Assembly (NCBI RefSeq): GCF_001625305.1
Contig: NW_017803998.1
Span: forward strand, 501,447 to 565,446
Source: Branchiostoma belcheri
Lineage: Eukaryota > Chordata > Leptocardii > Amphioxiformes > Branchiostomatidae
Reading direction: 5' to 3'
Length of the DNA stretch: 64,000 nt
This document shows, piece after piece, positions 43,264 through 55,981 of this stretch. Position 1 is the stretch's first letter. Each line of letters begins with the position of its first letter. The notes under the pieces are model-generated. The model had not been told where the DNA came from and did not search any database. It worked only from the letters and a program-made list of their open reading frames with translations. Position numbers and translations under genes: made by a program.

Positions 43264-45188
43264 TCACACATTTTGTACTTGGTTCATATTTATAGGGTTA
43301 ACCTTCCTAGACTTTCTCCAACCTTTGATGAGCTCAAGGATTTTCTTCCATATGACATGCCAGTGTTCTGTGCCTTTTGTTGTTCCTTCCGCAATACTGT
43401 CTACAACTGCATTACATCTGCTAGGCGTGGTTGTCTCCCGCACCTCTTCCTCTTTCCGGAAGAGGGCGTCTCTGTACGGTCCACCGTTGATCTCAACTGT
43501 TTTCTCCACCAATGTTAAGAGTTTCCACAGTTGAGTTCTTCGTAGCGTCTCTTCTTTTGTCTTGTTGTTGAAGAATACGCATCTGTTACCGCATTCCTCT
43601 AGTATCTCACGCAATTGTCGAGGTGCGTTTCTGAGATAGGCCTGCTTGTTTGCCACTCTTTCGTCTGCCTCTATGACATCCATACCAGTGACCACCATGA
43701 CAGAATACTGGAGAAATCTCTCGCCAAATACATGTCTCAAAAGCTCTACCGCCAAAGCGTCCTCTTTTGTGAACCTGGTATGGTTTGCTACAAGAAGCAG
43801 CGCATGTAGCCCATTTGGGAACTTCGTTGCTACTTCAGTCAAAAGAGTTGCGGTGTCCTCATCACTGCAGCCTGTGTCAAGTATTCCCGGTGTGTCTGTG
43901 ACAGAAATCTTACGGTCTCCTTTGTCTCTTGTAAAACACAAACAGTCTTTCGTTTCTGACGACATGCTGCAAGACACTGTAGACGCGGGATATCCCAGAA
44001 TACTGTTCGTAGTACTACTTTTGCCTGCTCCAGTTTTCCCTAGCATGGCGACTCTAATGTCTTTTCCTTGTGGAATTTGACATTTTGGTGACAGATCGTT
44101 GCACGTGTAGGTTGAGCCGTTTTTCTCGGTCAGTTTCAAAGACATGTCGATCAGTTTAGATGTTTGCTGCAGTACAGTTCTCTCGTCGTAGGTGTCGCTC
44201 ATTAACAGAACCCTACCCTGACTGTGCTGCAAGATTTCCTTCATGCATTCAGGAAGCCCTTCTAAGATTTCAGATTCTGACATCGTGATGTCATCTGCAC
44301 TGGTTATTACTATAACAAGGCGACTGAGAAAGCCATTGCCAAACAACCGATGCAAGGACTTAAATACACAATATTCTCTTTCTTCATTGTCGTATGATTT
44401 CACGTAAGACCAGGTTAAGATGATAGCATCCAGGCCATGAAGAGAAAACTCTACACCATTCACAACTTCGTGAAACTGTGCCTCTGTCATTTCTTTAGAT
44501 ATACCCGGTGTGTCTATGACGGTCATCTCCCAGACGCCATTGTTGATTCGACGGCGAAGACACTTTCCTTTGGCTGTCTGTGTACCATCGCGTGGGTTTC
44601 GTCTGACACGAAATGCACCTTTGTGTCCAATGATAGCATTGGCCAGTTCGCTTTTCCCGTTCCCTGAGCAGCCAGCGACAAGGAAGCTTACTGGCTGAGC
44701 GGTGGCTGTAGTATCTTCCAGTAGCCCATATGCTCCATGCTGACATTGTGAAGTTTGATGGAGTTGTGATGTGGATGCTGATGTATTTGCTGGTGTGCTT
44801 CTTGACGTTGTGGCCTCGGAAAGTGGCCATGTATTTGATTTTTCGTTGGATGAGTGGCCTGCACAGTCAAATTCAGACACGCTGTTTGCCAAAATTTCCT
44901 CCAAGGCTGAGTCAATTTCTTCTGCCAGAAAGGAATTTGTACTCCTCAAAGCTCCATGAAATGACTTCATGGCTACTGGCCCTCGTGTTGTGATAAAATC
45001 AAGTAGTTCAAGGCTGTTGCTTGCTCGTGATCAGTACTTTGGGATCGAATCCTCTGGTACTCTGCCGTTTCAATATTTTCCTCAGAAACCAACTGGTCGA
45101 GTACACTGTCTATTGTAGACTTCCGTAGGTTTTCTTTCAGCAACAATCTCTTTGCGTTTATAGCTTTTGGCAGATTGGAAGACGCCAT
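43264..45188 (-). CDS. CARD plus tandem GIMAP/AIG1-type GTPase protein, frameshift in CARD
   Basis: From ATG at 45188 the frame codes for a CARD start (NAKRLLLKENLRKSTIDSVL, then EEN..TAEYQRI). Near 45006-45020 the CARD continues only in another frame (LELLDFITTRGPVAMKSFHG), which then stays open for 568 codons from its first ATG (44970) to 43264. One missing base would explain this. After a Ser/Thr-rich linker come two GTPase domains. The first has a P-loop GCSGNGKS (100-107 of that frame), DTPG and TSADD. The second has GKTGAGKSS (311-319), DTPG, the GIMAP conserved box (RFTKEDALAVELLRHVFGE) and TGMD. The C-terminus is basic with no clear membrane span. GIMAP proteins are immune GTPases that self-assemble; a CARD would allow signalling by homotypic contact. 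Function here is inferred. The frameshift may be a sequencing error, a pseudogene mark or two genes. Confidence 0.8.
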
Positions 45189-45215
45189 GACTCCGTGTTT
45201 TGTAAACTCTTCCAC

Positions 45216-46559
45216 TGTGTTCGGTCAGTCAATGTTCACCTTAAAATATATTCAAGGGCATTAGTGAACAAATCGGTGTTATTTCAACCTAGATCCTCGT
45301 AAGATTTTAGTCATGTTTTTGGGTCTCATCTTTGATTTGTGACCACAAAAGCCCACCAAACAAGCTTTTGAGGTCCTATGATCGTTATAACTTTTACTTT
45401 CGTATTTGACAGTGGGAAACAGTCATAATCATAGTACAATACAAATAAAAAAATCAGATATTGAATCGTGTTTATACGTCTACCACGGGGGCTAGTGTGT
45501 TTTGTTTTCAAATACATGTTAAACCTAGATTTTCGACACTCTTGTACATGAAAGAATTGCGAAATATTTAATTTATCTTGTTCCGTATTCAACCTGCTTG
45601 CAAAAGTAAGACCAAAGGTTATTACAACAATGGCTGACTCTGGGAATTCCCAACTTAACGGTTGATCGTTACTCAGCAAAATTAAATCAGTTACGAGTCT
45701 TTCAATATAATGTTAACCTAATTACGGATAACGTATCTTGATAAATGTGTAACGGAAGAACGTAGCCAAAATTCTATTATTATCATGTGTTAAAATTACA
45801 CCATGCGTGGTTTGACCAGAAACTGACTGGTAAAGCAAACACCCAGGCAAACCCTAACAAACATGTACAGCAACAAGCCTTTACATGTGCCAAATTCTGA
45901 CTATACATTTGTGTATACTTACCGGAGGTTACATTTGTACATTGTCAAGAAGTACACTGTAATTCTAGTATTAGCACAAGCAGTGAAAGACACGATATTA
46001 AACCTACCTAATTGCTGACAGTGTGAACGCTGCCTCCTTGCTGAAGAGCTGGCGTTTCCAGGTATCACGCTATAATGAGTCAAACTATGTACACACATAG
46101 GCTTATGAGGTAACATTTGTTTGGCCCCCCTTGGCCAGAGATTGACCTTTGTCCAGTCATCCACACACAGTGAGCTACGTTGTAAATGTAACCTGCGCTT
46201 CAATGTTTGGCAAAACATATATGAGATTGTTATTTTCGACTTCATTCAAGATTCTAAACGGACTGTTTGTATGCAATTATGATACTAGTACTGAATGACT
46301 TATGATATGGAAAGAGCTGGAACCTCATATTGCAATATACCATACTGATCAGTTCATACAGAGTAGAATATTGATAATCGTGATAAGCGAAGGCTTAACT
46401 CTTACGAGGTCCTATGTAGCTTACTTGGAAACCCTAATGTGGGCGTGTGATTGTTGGGGGGTCAAAGGGTCGAGACGGCCATGTTAGACACAGTAAACCC
46501 ACCGTTTACTCCGAAGGACAAGTTCCTCTTTTTCAGTGCGTTAGTTAAAGTATGTGGGC
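45216..46559. other. Intergenic, no gene recognised
   Basis: Short frames only. A possible acceptor (accgaacacag) just upstream of the CARD ATG near 45217 suggests a 5' UTR intron and a first exon somewhere in this interval. Confidence 0.4.
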
Positions 46560-47583
46560 GGTGTCTCATACCGTTTCTATAGTCCCTGAGGCACCCAGAG
46601 TAATTATAACTACAACAGGGGTTAAACCAATGGTAATGGAGTATATGTGTTTTCAACGTTCCGAACATTTTTTTTTCGAAGGGCAAGTCTGCAAAACACA
46701 GTGTTTTGTGCTAATGTATGTTTCTGTCAGTCTGTATTTTATACAAGAAGGGGATTCCCCCTTCCCAGACGCCCCCGCGCGGTACAGACAGGTAGGGCCA
46801 CACCTGGGGACTTCCGCTTTCACCTATGACAACATCATCAGTGACTCCGGATCTTTAACTGTCAGTCTTCCACCCAAACATGGAGAGATAAGACACATGT
46901 TACCCGCACAAGACTTCAGTGTTCTTCATTCTAAGCGTTATACAGCGAACAACGCCGACCCGATAAGTCTGAACAGGTGTGTACGAACGTCGACAATGTA
47001 CCTTTTAGTTAATGCATGCAACAAGAATGTAGCACTTGACAATACCTACACAAAATACTGCGTAGTCAACGTGAATGGTGTATATTGGTTATGCACTACA
47101 GTGTTGATTATAGATATAAAGGCGACGTTAGAAAAGGCATAGTCGTTTGTAGACTGAACAGATGTTTTTGTGTAAATATTGTAAGGAGTGGGAATATGGA
47201 AGGGGATCAGTTACCGACAATAAACCTTAAATTTGTCACCGTAACAGTGTTAGGTAGAATTTTACTATCTACTGTCTCCGTTATGAAGAGATGGACGTAA
47301 TATTGGCTAAAATTGGCATTCTTATATGGCTATCAAGTTTTAGTTTTATTTCATTATCATTTAAAACCTGTCTATCACGTCATCCTCAAGTTGGGGAATT
47401 CCATGACGTGTTAGTATGACCTCACCGTCGTTGAGTTTCCGTTCCTGTTTCTGTGTTTGTTATAAACGGGTACGAATCTGGGGATAATATGACAAATTGT
47501 AAGGTACAATCCGTATGTAATTTTGTGTCCGTAAATTTCCTTTAACACACAGTACGTGTAGTATTAAGTTCACTTAACACCCA

Positions 47584-47696
47584 CCACCAATCACCCGCCC
47601 GAGCAGGGTGTAGTGGCTCGGCCCCGAAGTATCCTCCCTCAGGAGGACACTTCGGGGCCTAGCCACTACACCCTGCTCGGGAGGGTGCCACCAATC
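47584..47696. mobile_element. 95 bp palindromic MITE with 9 bp target duplication, only in copy A
   Basis: Arms 47598-47637 and 47642-47681 (CCCGAGCAGGGTGTAGTGGC...) pair with 2 mismatches in 40. CCACCAATC flanks the element (47584-47592 and 47688-47696). The matching place in copy B (near 58460) is an uninterrupted CACCACCAC, so the element inserted after the duplication or was absent from the ancestor of B. Confidence 0.88.
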
Positions 47697-47906
47697 TTCA
47701 GGGACAAAAGCATTTGTGTAATTTTTGGCGACGCCACAAGGGTAGAGCCATTAGTACGCTGGCTGTTATAATGATTGTAAATAAGCAAATTCTTGTTCTC
47801 CAAGAATACATAAGAGAGATAAAAGTTACATAATAGGTATTGACCCTTACTTCGTCTTACATGCCACGTTGTTGACAGGTTACAAACCAAGATTTGTTTT
47901 ACCAGA

Positions 47907-50900
47907 ATGGCTGCGGAAAAAGGCAACGCGGGACTTGTAAACGTCAGTGCCAAAAGAGAAGACAGGTTTGTGGCATATTTGTACTTCTTACATTGTGTGA
48001 AATTAAAAGAATCTTCAGCAAACAATAGGAATTGTATGAGACAAACTTTTACAGAATAATGAATACAGATTAGAATTTTCATGTATACTGTGACAGTACA
48101 AATGTCTGGCAATCGGATCAGCGCATGTTTGCCCCTTCTTAATATTCATTTACTATGGATACTCGAGGTTTTGAACTATAGCCCATGTCATCCATCCAAC
48201 AACAGATGCAAAGACCACCTACAGGGGGGCTGCAACGTCCTGCAGACAGAAGACCTGGACATGGCAGGAAAGAACTTTGAAGTTTCACTCAAGTCTGATC
48301 ATGGGAAAGGTGAGTCGTGCAAACTCACTCAATCTCAATGGTATTTGAAATGGTACCTCTGTGTATGGAGGTTTTGTTTTAGGTGTGACTCTTTACTTGT
48401 GTTTCCATAGTTTGAAACACGTTGCTAAAATATTGGGGCACTGACAGGAAGTTAGGTCAAAGGTCCCAGAGAGCTCCCAGTAAAAGTTATTTCATTTCCT
48501 GTTTTAAAGTTTGTACTGTATGCATTTCCACAGGAGAGCCAGTAGAACAATGTTTAAACAGAATTATTGAGAATTTGTAATTATGACCAATAAAACAAAA
48601 AATTGATGAAAAAATCTCTTTTTCAAGGGACCAGTGAGAAGAGATATCATCCCTACCAGCGTCAGAAAGTCAAGAAAAAAGAAACAAAGGTCAGTAGGTG
48701 ATTTGCTCATTTGCAAATGAATTCAGTGGTTAAATTCCATGGCAAGATCTGCATTAGCTCTGGTGTGTTACTGTCTCTGAAGGGCGGTTGTATAGGCTAT
48801 ACAGATACAGACTCCCTATTTCAATCATATCTTAACAGAAGCAACGGAAGAAGACTGCAAAAAAGAGCAAAGCTGGGCACAAAAACATCAATGATAAAGA
48901 AGAAGACACTACCAGGTTTGTGAAACATCTGTGCCTCATATACTATGTAGAAGGAAACACATGATGTACGTTTAAGGCTTTGTAGTCAATCATGAGAACA
49001 ATAATTAAAATCTAAGTAAGTACATAATGCAAAAGTAAATTCAAATACTTTAAATTTTGACATGTAGTCCATGTTATCCTTCCAACAGTACATACAAAGA
49101 CAACCTACAAAAGGGTTGCACGGCCCTGCAGACAGAGAACCTGGATAAGGCAGAAAGACACCTTGCAGCTGCACTCAAGTCTGTACATGGGAAAGGTGAG
49201 TCATACTAAACAGTTTGTGCAAAAAGTATTTGGTGATAATACCACGGTGGAATCAAAATTAGCCATGCAGTATTATTACCCGTTTGTTTTCCAGAAGTTA
49301 AGGTGTTTCCCCATGCTAGTCACTGACAAGGTCCCAGAAAAGGTTATCTCATTTCCTGTCCTCAGTTTCAGTGCTACATGTACATGCACATGTTGCCTTG
49401 TGGGAGGCAGCAGGAAAATGATAAAACCATCAAGAAATTCATAAATGAACAAAACACAAATAAATTTCCCAAATACTTTAAATATTTTGGGTAATTCACA
49501 TATGTCACATTGATTGAAGAAATAACAATTTTTTATAAAGTCACCAAGCAGAACCAGTACTTGGGAAGTCTTACAAGGTTTCATAGAAAATAGTTACTGT
49601 AACAATACTGTCAAAATGATGTACAAAATAGCAACTTTTCGGTTATTAAGATCTGGAGTTATTAAAAATCAGATACTTCTATTTCATACAGATTCCAGCA
49701 AAGAAGTAGAGCCCCTTTTAAAGTTGAGTGATGTCTACCTGAAGAGAGGAAAACAATCAAATGACGGTGGTGATTTCACCAAGGCAGCAGCACTCTGTAA
49801 CGCAGCACTGGTAAGGTCAAAATCAGAAGACCAAGACAACATAAAACAAACAATCCAGTTAATAACACAATCATTCGTTAAGCATGTGCTGGGTATCACA
49901 CAAGCAGTAGATCCCGATGATGTCAAGAAACGCAAAATGATGCTGAAAGAAGATAGACAGCAAGTCGAAAAAGAGATGAAAACAATTGAACAACAGGTGG
50001 ATCCTTATAGCCTTGACGATGATGACCCAGATATCAGAGAAGTGGAGAGACAAAGAGCAGAAGCAATCAAAGTATTGTTTCAGACAATACTTTATCATCG
50101 AAGAAGGTTTACAGTTGGCCTTGTAGATGAATGTATGGAGGTAATGGGTCCCCCTCCCTGTAAGTACGCCATGATAGGCCTGGGTTCACAAGCCACGGGA
50201 CTAGTAACACCATACTCTGATCTGGAATTTGCCATTTTGGTACAGAAGGAAACAGTGAATAATGTCACGTATTTTCGCAACCTCACTCACTATCTGCATC
50301 TTAAAGTCATCAATCTGGGAGAAACCATTCTCCCGGCCATGGGGATCAAGTCTCTCAATGATTTCCACTCAGACGACCCACAGGATAACTGGTACTATGA
50401 CTCTGTAACACCTCGAGGGTTTTCATTCGATGCAGCCATGCCACATGCTTGTAAGACTCCACTGGGTAGGGGAAAAACGTGTGAACTTATCCGCACACCG
50501 ACTAACATGACAAAACTTTTGGAAAACAATGTAAAGTTCCATTTGAAGAAAGGCTACCATCTTGCCAGTGTCTTGGGGAATGTTTCGTTAATTGCAGGAG
50601 AGCAAGAGCTAACTGATGAGTATATGGCTTTGTGGACTAAGCGACTTCAGGGAAACAATAGAAAAATTTCATTGTTACTAGGAAATACCATATTAAAAGA
50701 CAACTCGGCAACCTTTGAAAGGGACGTCATGAATGACGGTCTGTTTAATGTAAAGAAAGAAATCTATCGGTTTTCTAGTATTGCTGTGTCATGTTGGGCA
50801 CTACTTCAAGGAATACAGCCGACAACAATCTGGGAGACGATTGACAAGATGCACATGAATGGTGTCATTAACACAGAGAACGCGCATCACTTGATGGTGC

Positions 50901-53900
50901 TGGTCAGTATCTCAGCAGAACTGAGGCTGCGGACATACATGAATAATCGTGGTCAAGTGGAAAATATGTCAGCATTATCGTCAATGCCAAGAGAAACAGA
51001 TTTAAATGAGAAGTTGGGGAAAGTGTTTTACATTTCCAATGCAAAACAGATCATGAGATACTACTACACAGCATCACCTTTAAAAGACTTTGTTTCAGAG
51101 ATTACAGAGTCATTACAAGAGCCATTAACGCTATTTGACAACTCTTTGGAACTTAAGTCAGAGGTATACGAAAGTCTGTGTGATTACCAAAACTTAAAGA
51201 CATGCATGGAAGAGATCCTGCAGAACTATCGTTCCCAATTTGGCAACGCTGCCATACATCCTGACATTGCGCGATTACTTAATAAACTAGGTACAGCATG
51301 TCAGAACATGTCAGATCACAAGAAGGCCGTCAGCTACCATGAAGAGGCACTACAGATGAGTCGGGTTATCTATGGTAAGAACACTGTACATCCTGACATC
51401 GCCTCGTCACTTAACAAGTTGGGTACAGCTTGGAGTGACCTTGGTGACCACAGAAATGCCGTCAGGTACCATGAACAGTCACTACAGATGGATCGGGTTA
51501 TCTATGGTGAGAACGCTGCACATCCTGACATCGCTGGGTCACTTGGCAACTTGGGTAACGCCTGGAAGGACCTTGGTGATTACAAAAAGGCCGTCAGCTA
51601 TTATAAACGGGCACTGCAGATGGAGCGGGTTATCTATGGTCAGGACACTCCACATCCTGACATCGCTGTGTCACTTAACAACTTGGGTAACGCCTGGGAG
51701 GACCTTGGTGATCACAGAAATGCTGTCAGCTATCATGAACAGTCACTACAGATGAGGCGGGCTATCTATGGTGAGAACACTGCACATCCTGACATCGCTA
51801 GGTCACTTAACAACTTGGGTCTTGCCTGGAAGGACCTTGGTGATCACAAAAAGGCAGTCAGCTATCTTGAACAGGCACTACAGATGATGCGGGTTACCTA
51901 TGGTGAGAACACTCCACATCCCGACATCGCCGCGTCACTTAACAACTTGGGTAACGCCTGCGGGGACCTTGGTGATCACAAAAAGGCAGTCAGCTGTTAT
52001 GAACAGTCACTACAGATGAGGCTGGTTATCTATGGTGAGAACACTGAACATCCTGACATCGCCGCGTCACTTAACAACTTGGGTAGCACCTGGAGGGGCC
52101 TTGGTGATCACAAAAAGGCCGTCAGCTATCATGAACAGTCACTACAGATGAAGCAGCTTATCTATGGTGAGAACACTGAACATCCTCATATCGCTGGATC
52201 TCTTGACAACTTAGGTCTCGCCTGGAGCAGCCTTGGTGATCACAAGAAGGCCGTAAACTATCACGAACAATCCCTACATATGAGGAAGGTTATCTTTGGT
52301 GAGAGCACTAAACATCCTGACATTGCCATGTCACTTAACAACTTGGGTAACGCCTGGATGAACCTTGGTGATCACAAAAAGGCCGTCAGCTATTATGAAC
52401 AGTCACTACAGATGAAGCGGGTTATCTATGGTGAGAACACTGAACATCCTGACATCGCCCCGTCACTTAACAACTTGGCTAATGCCTGGATGGACCTTGG
52501 TGATCACAAAAAGGCCGTCAGCTATCAAGAACAGTCCATAGAGATGTTGCGGGTTATACATGGTGAGAACACTGATCACCCTGACATCGCCGCGTCACTT
52601 ACCAACTTGGGTATCGCCTGGAGTGACCTTGGTGATCATAAGAAGGCCGTCAGCTATCATGAACAGTCACTACAGATGAGGCGGGTTATCTATGGTGAGA
52701 ACGCTGAGCATCCTGTCATAGCCAAGTCACTTAACAACTTGGGTGTCGCCTGGAACGACCTTGGGGATTACAAAAAGGCCGTCAGCTATTATGAACAATC
52801 ACTACAAATGAAGCGGGTTATCTATGGTCGAGAACACTGAACATCCTGACATCGCCGCGTCACTTAACAACTTGGGTAACGCCTGGAGGGACCTTGGTCA
52901 TCACAAAAGGGCCGTCAGCTATTATGAACAATCACTACAAATGAAGCGGGTTATCTATGGTGAGAACACTGCACATCAGCACATCGCCGCGTCACTTAAC
53001 AACTTGGGTAACGCCTGGAGGGACCTTGGTCATCACAGAAAGGCCGTCAGCTATTATGAACAGTCACTACAGATGATGCGGGTTATCTATGGTGATGACA
53101 CTGCACATCCTGACATCGCCGCGTCACTTAACAACTTGGGTAACGCCTGGAGGGACCTTGGTGATCACAAAAAGGCCATCAGCTACCAGGAACACGCACT
53201 ACAGATGAGGCGGGTTATTTATGGTGAGAACACTGCGCATCCTGACATCGCCGCGTCACTTACCAACTTGGGTATCGCCTGGAGTGACCTTGGTGATCAT
53301 AAGAAGGCCGTCAGCTATCATGAACAGTCACTACAGATGAGGCGGGTTATCTATGGTGAGAACGCTGAGCATCCTGACATCGCCGCATCACTTAACAACC
53401 TGGGTTCCGCCTTGAAGAATCTTGGTGATCACAGAAAGGCAGTCCGCTATTATGTAACAGTCACTACACATGATGCGGGTTATCTATGGTGAAATTACTG
53501 CACATTCTTACATCGCAAACTTACTTGACAACTTGGGTTCCGCCTGGAGTGACCTGGTGATTACAAAAAGGCAGTCCGCTATCATGAACAGTCACTACAG
53601 ATGATGCAGGTTATCTATGGTGAGAACACTCCACATCCCGACATCGCCGCGTCACTTAACAACTTGGGTAACGCCTGGAGTGACCTTGGTGATCACAAAA
53701 AGGCAGTCAGCTATCATGAACAGTCACTACAGATGATGCAGGTTATCTATGGTGAGAACACTCCACATCCCGACATCGCCGCGTCACTTAACAACTTGGG
53801 TAACGCCTGGAGGGACCTTGGTGATCACAAAAAGGCCCTCAGCTATCATGAACAGTCACTACAGATAAAGCGGGTTGTCTATGGTGAGAACACTGAACAT

Positions 53901-54935
53901 CCTGACATCGCCGGGTCACTTAACAACTTGGGTAAAGCCTGGGCGGACCTTGGTGATCACAAGAAGGCCGTCAGCTATTATGAACGGGCACTACAGATGG
54001 AGAGGGTTATCTATGGTGAGAAAACTGAACATCCTGGCATCGCTGGGTCACTTGATAACTTGGGTCACGCATGGAAGGACCTTGGTGATCACAAAAGGCC
54101 GTCAGCTATCATGAACAGTCCTTACAGATGAGGCGGACTATCTATGGTGAGAACACTGAACATCCTAACATCGCCAGGTCACTTGGCAACTTGGGTAGCG
54201 CCTGGGGGAACTATGGTGATTACAAAACGGCAGTCAGCTATTTTGAACAGGCACTAAAGATGGAGCGGGTTATCTATGGTGAAAACACTCCACATCCTGG
54301 CATCGCCGTGTCACTTAACAACTTGGGTCTCGCCTGGGGGGACCTTGGTGATCACAAAAAGGCCGTCAGGTATCATGAACAGTCACTACAGATGGAGCGG
54401 GTTATCACGGCAAGGACACTGCACATCCTGATATCGCCGCATCACTTACAACTTGGGTCTTGCCTGGGGGGACCTTGGTGATCACAAAAAGGCCGTCAGC
54501 TATCATGAACAGTCACTACAGATGAGGCGGGTTATCTATGGTGAGGACGCTGCACATCAGCACATCGCCGCGTCACTTAACAACTTGGGTAACGCCTGGA
54601 GGGACCTTGGTCATCACAGAAAGGCCGTCAGCTATTATGAACAGTCACTACAGATGATGCGGGTTATCTATGGTGAGGACACTGCACATCCTGACATCGC
54701 CGCGTCACTTAACAACTTGGGTAACGCCTGGAGGGACCTTGGTGATCACAAAAAGGCCGTCAGCTGTCATGAACAGGCACTACAGATGGAGCGGGTTATC
54801 TATGGTGAGAACACTGCACATCCTGACATCGCTGCGTCACTAAACATCTTGGGTATCACTTGGATGGACGTTGGTGATCACGAAAAGGCCAACAGCTATT
54901 TTGATCAGGCATCAAAGATGGAGGATAGACTTTAG
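47907..54935 (+). CDS. NTase-like domain plus 44-residue TPR array, copy A (distal frameshifts)
   Basis: Exons 47907-47965, 48206-48309, 48628-48689, 48839-48915, 49089-49195 and 49692 onward join in phase. The frame is open to 52840, giving 1,185 aa. Exons 2 and 5 each code for a TPR-like hairpin (YKD.LQ.GC.ALQT..LD.AE); exons 3-4 give a Lys-rich linker. The large exon holds an NTase motif, GLGSQATG...YSDLEF (G301-S302, D313, E315), fitting the GlnD/DUF294-type pattern GS...D.E, then a helical region. From about residue 659 come 44-residue TPR units ([19 protein letters not shown]). About 28 units reach 54935. Single-base indels at about 52829, 53455, 53555, 54093, 54407 and 54448 break the frame after unit 12. 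No membrane span. Function unknown; the KLC-like TPRs should bind proteins. Distal part may be decayed or mis-assembled. Confidence 0.8.
51257..54935 (+). repeat. 132 bp coding tandem array of TPR units, copy A
   Basis: About 28 units of 132 bp with very high mutual similarity (CATCCTGACATCGCCGCGTC, AACTTGGGTAACGCCTGG). The first and last CATCCTGACAT are 3,562 bp apart, that is 27 x 132 minus 2, which equals the sum of the six indels observed. Similarity between units suggests recent expansion or gene conversion. Confidence 0.93.
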
Positions 54936-55453
54936 CTAAGTATAGGATGTTGCATTGGTGTGCCCCTTTAGGATTTACTTGCTGTATAACTATTCTGGTA
55001 TTCTAAGTCTGTTCTGAACAGACGCTACATATAGCAAGTTTAAGAAGAATACAGGTATATGACCTAGGGATGTACAACCTATAACTTTCGTATGCATTTA
55101 CTTTAACGCTTTAGGCCACACGATATAATCTTTTATGGATGTCGTCTTTCAGAGACCCTAAATGTAATGCGAGAGCGCAAGAAACAAGAAGGGCCGAAAA
55201 AAGCAAGATGTCTAGATTTAAAATATACTAAGCAACAAATGTCAGGACACAAATTGAATGCGAAAACACAGTGTAAGAACCAAACAAGTCTTTTTCGTCA
55301 TGAAAACAGCAATAAATCAGTGGAACAGCAGTTGTTGTCCTGTCCTGTTTTTTCTTCAATCACATCTTCCTGTACCCCACTGTCGTTGTTCTTTGGTCAT
55401 AGAAACAAGAAACGGGATTTCTTGTTGTTTTTTTTATTATGAGAACAGACCAA
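54936..55453. other. 3' flank of copy A
   Basis: No gene recognised. AATAAA at 55311-55316 is a possible polyadenylation signal for the NTase-TPR gene. Confidence 0.4.
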
Positions 55454-55537
55454 AATCAATGCACGAGCACGTCATCCATAAACATTACTTAGGTCGCACC
55501 GACTTAATTGTTTGGATGACATCTGCGCGCATTGATT
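55454..55537. repeat. Inverted repeat related to the 42,471 MITE
   Basis: AATCAATGC...GTCATCCATAAACA pairs with TGTTTGGATGAC...GCATTGATT with several mismatches around a 22 bp centre. The right arm (TTTGGATGACATCTGCGCGC) resembles the left end of the gap-containing MITE (ATGGATGACATCCGCACGCG). Confidence 0.65.
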
Positions 55538-55981
55538 TTCACCTAGCCTACTCTCAAAAAAAAAAAAAGATCACGTCCTCCGAGATTCTGGCCTGGCTCT
55601 AGGCCTTGGTAGTCCATGGTAGTTAGCGACAATACAGAGCCGGTGGTACTAAGTAATCTAGAGGCTGACACCCAGGCTCCACGACTCAAGAAGCCATTGA
55701 TTCCGCTAGGCAGCACGCAGGCACCTTGCCTACATCAAAATGACTATCCACAAACACCAACACATATGACACGTAGTACCGCTTCCATTCCGAGATATCT
55801 ATAGTTTACAATTGTACATGTCTATCTTAAAAAGCTTCGAAGTTTCCTCTGTCCTGTACTTGAGTAAAAAGTCCTTGAAGGCTAGTGGGGATGAATCAGA
55901 GGTAAGAAATAAGTTTAAATCTTGAATGCAGCGCCACAAGGTCCTTGTTATTGTATCGTTGTGTGTTGATGAATAAAACAA

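Larger units (their letters stand above)
46560..54935 (+). repeat. Tandem segmental duplication, copy A
   Basis: From about 46560 (GTCTCATACCGTTTCTAT) the non-coding 5' flank, exons, introns and large last exon align with 57485 onward at about 10.9 kb offset. Exons and the NTase part are the most similar; introns and flank carry indels. The copies are in direct orientation, separated by about 2.5 kb of unrelated sequence. Confidence 0.9.

Noticed and set aside
46552-47142. Plus-strand frame of 196 codons upstream of copy A
   Set aside because: The matching region in copy B (57,490-58,000) does not keep the frame despite base similarity, so it is non-coding flank.
51372-54114. Frames with repeated ..[10 protein letters not shown].. 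peptides
   Set aside because: Alternate-frame readings of the 132 bp TPR unit, which stay open because the period is divisible by three.
51257-54935. CRISPR-like regular repetition
   Set aside because: Units are contiguous 132 bp coding repeats with no unique spacers, in a eukaryotic gene.
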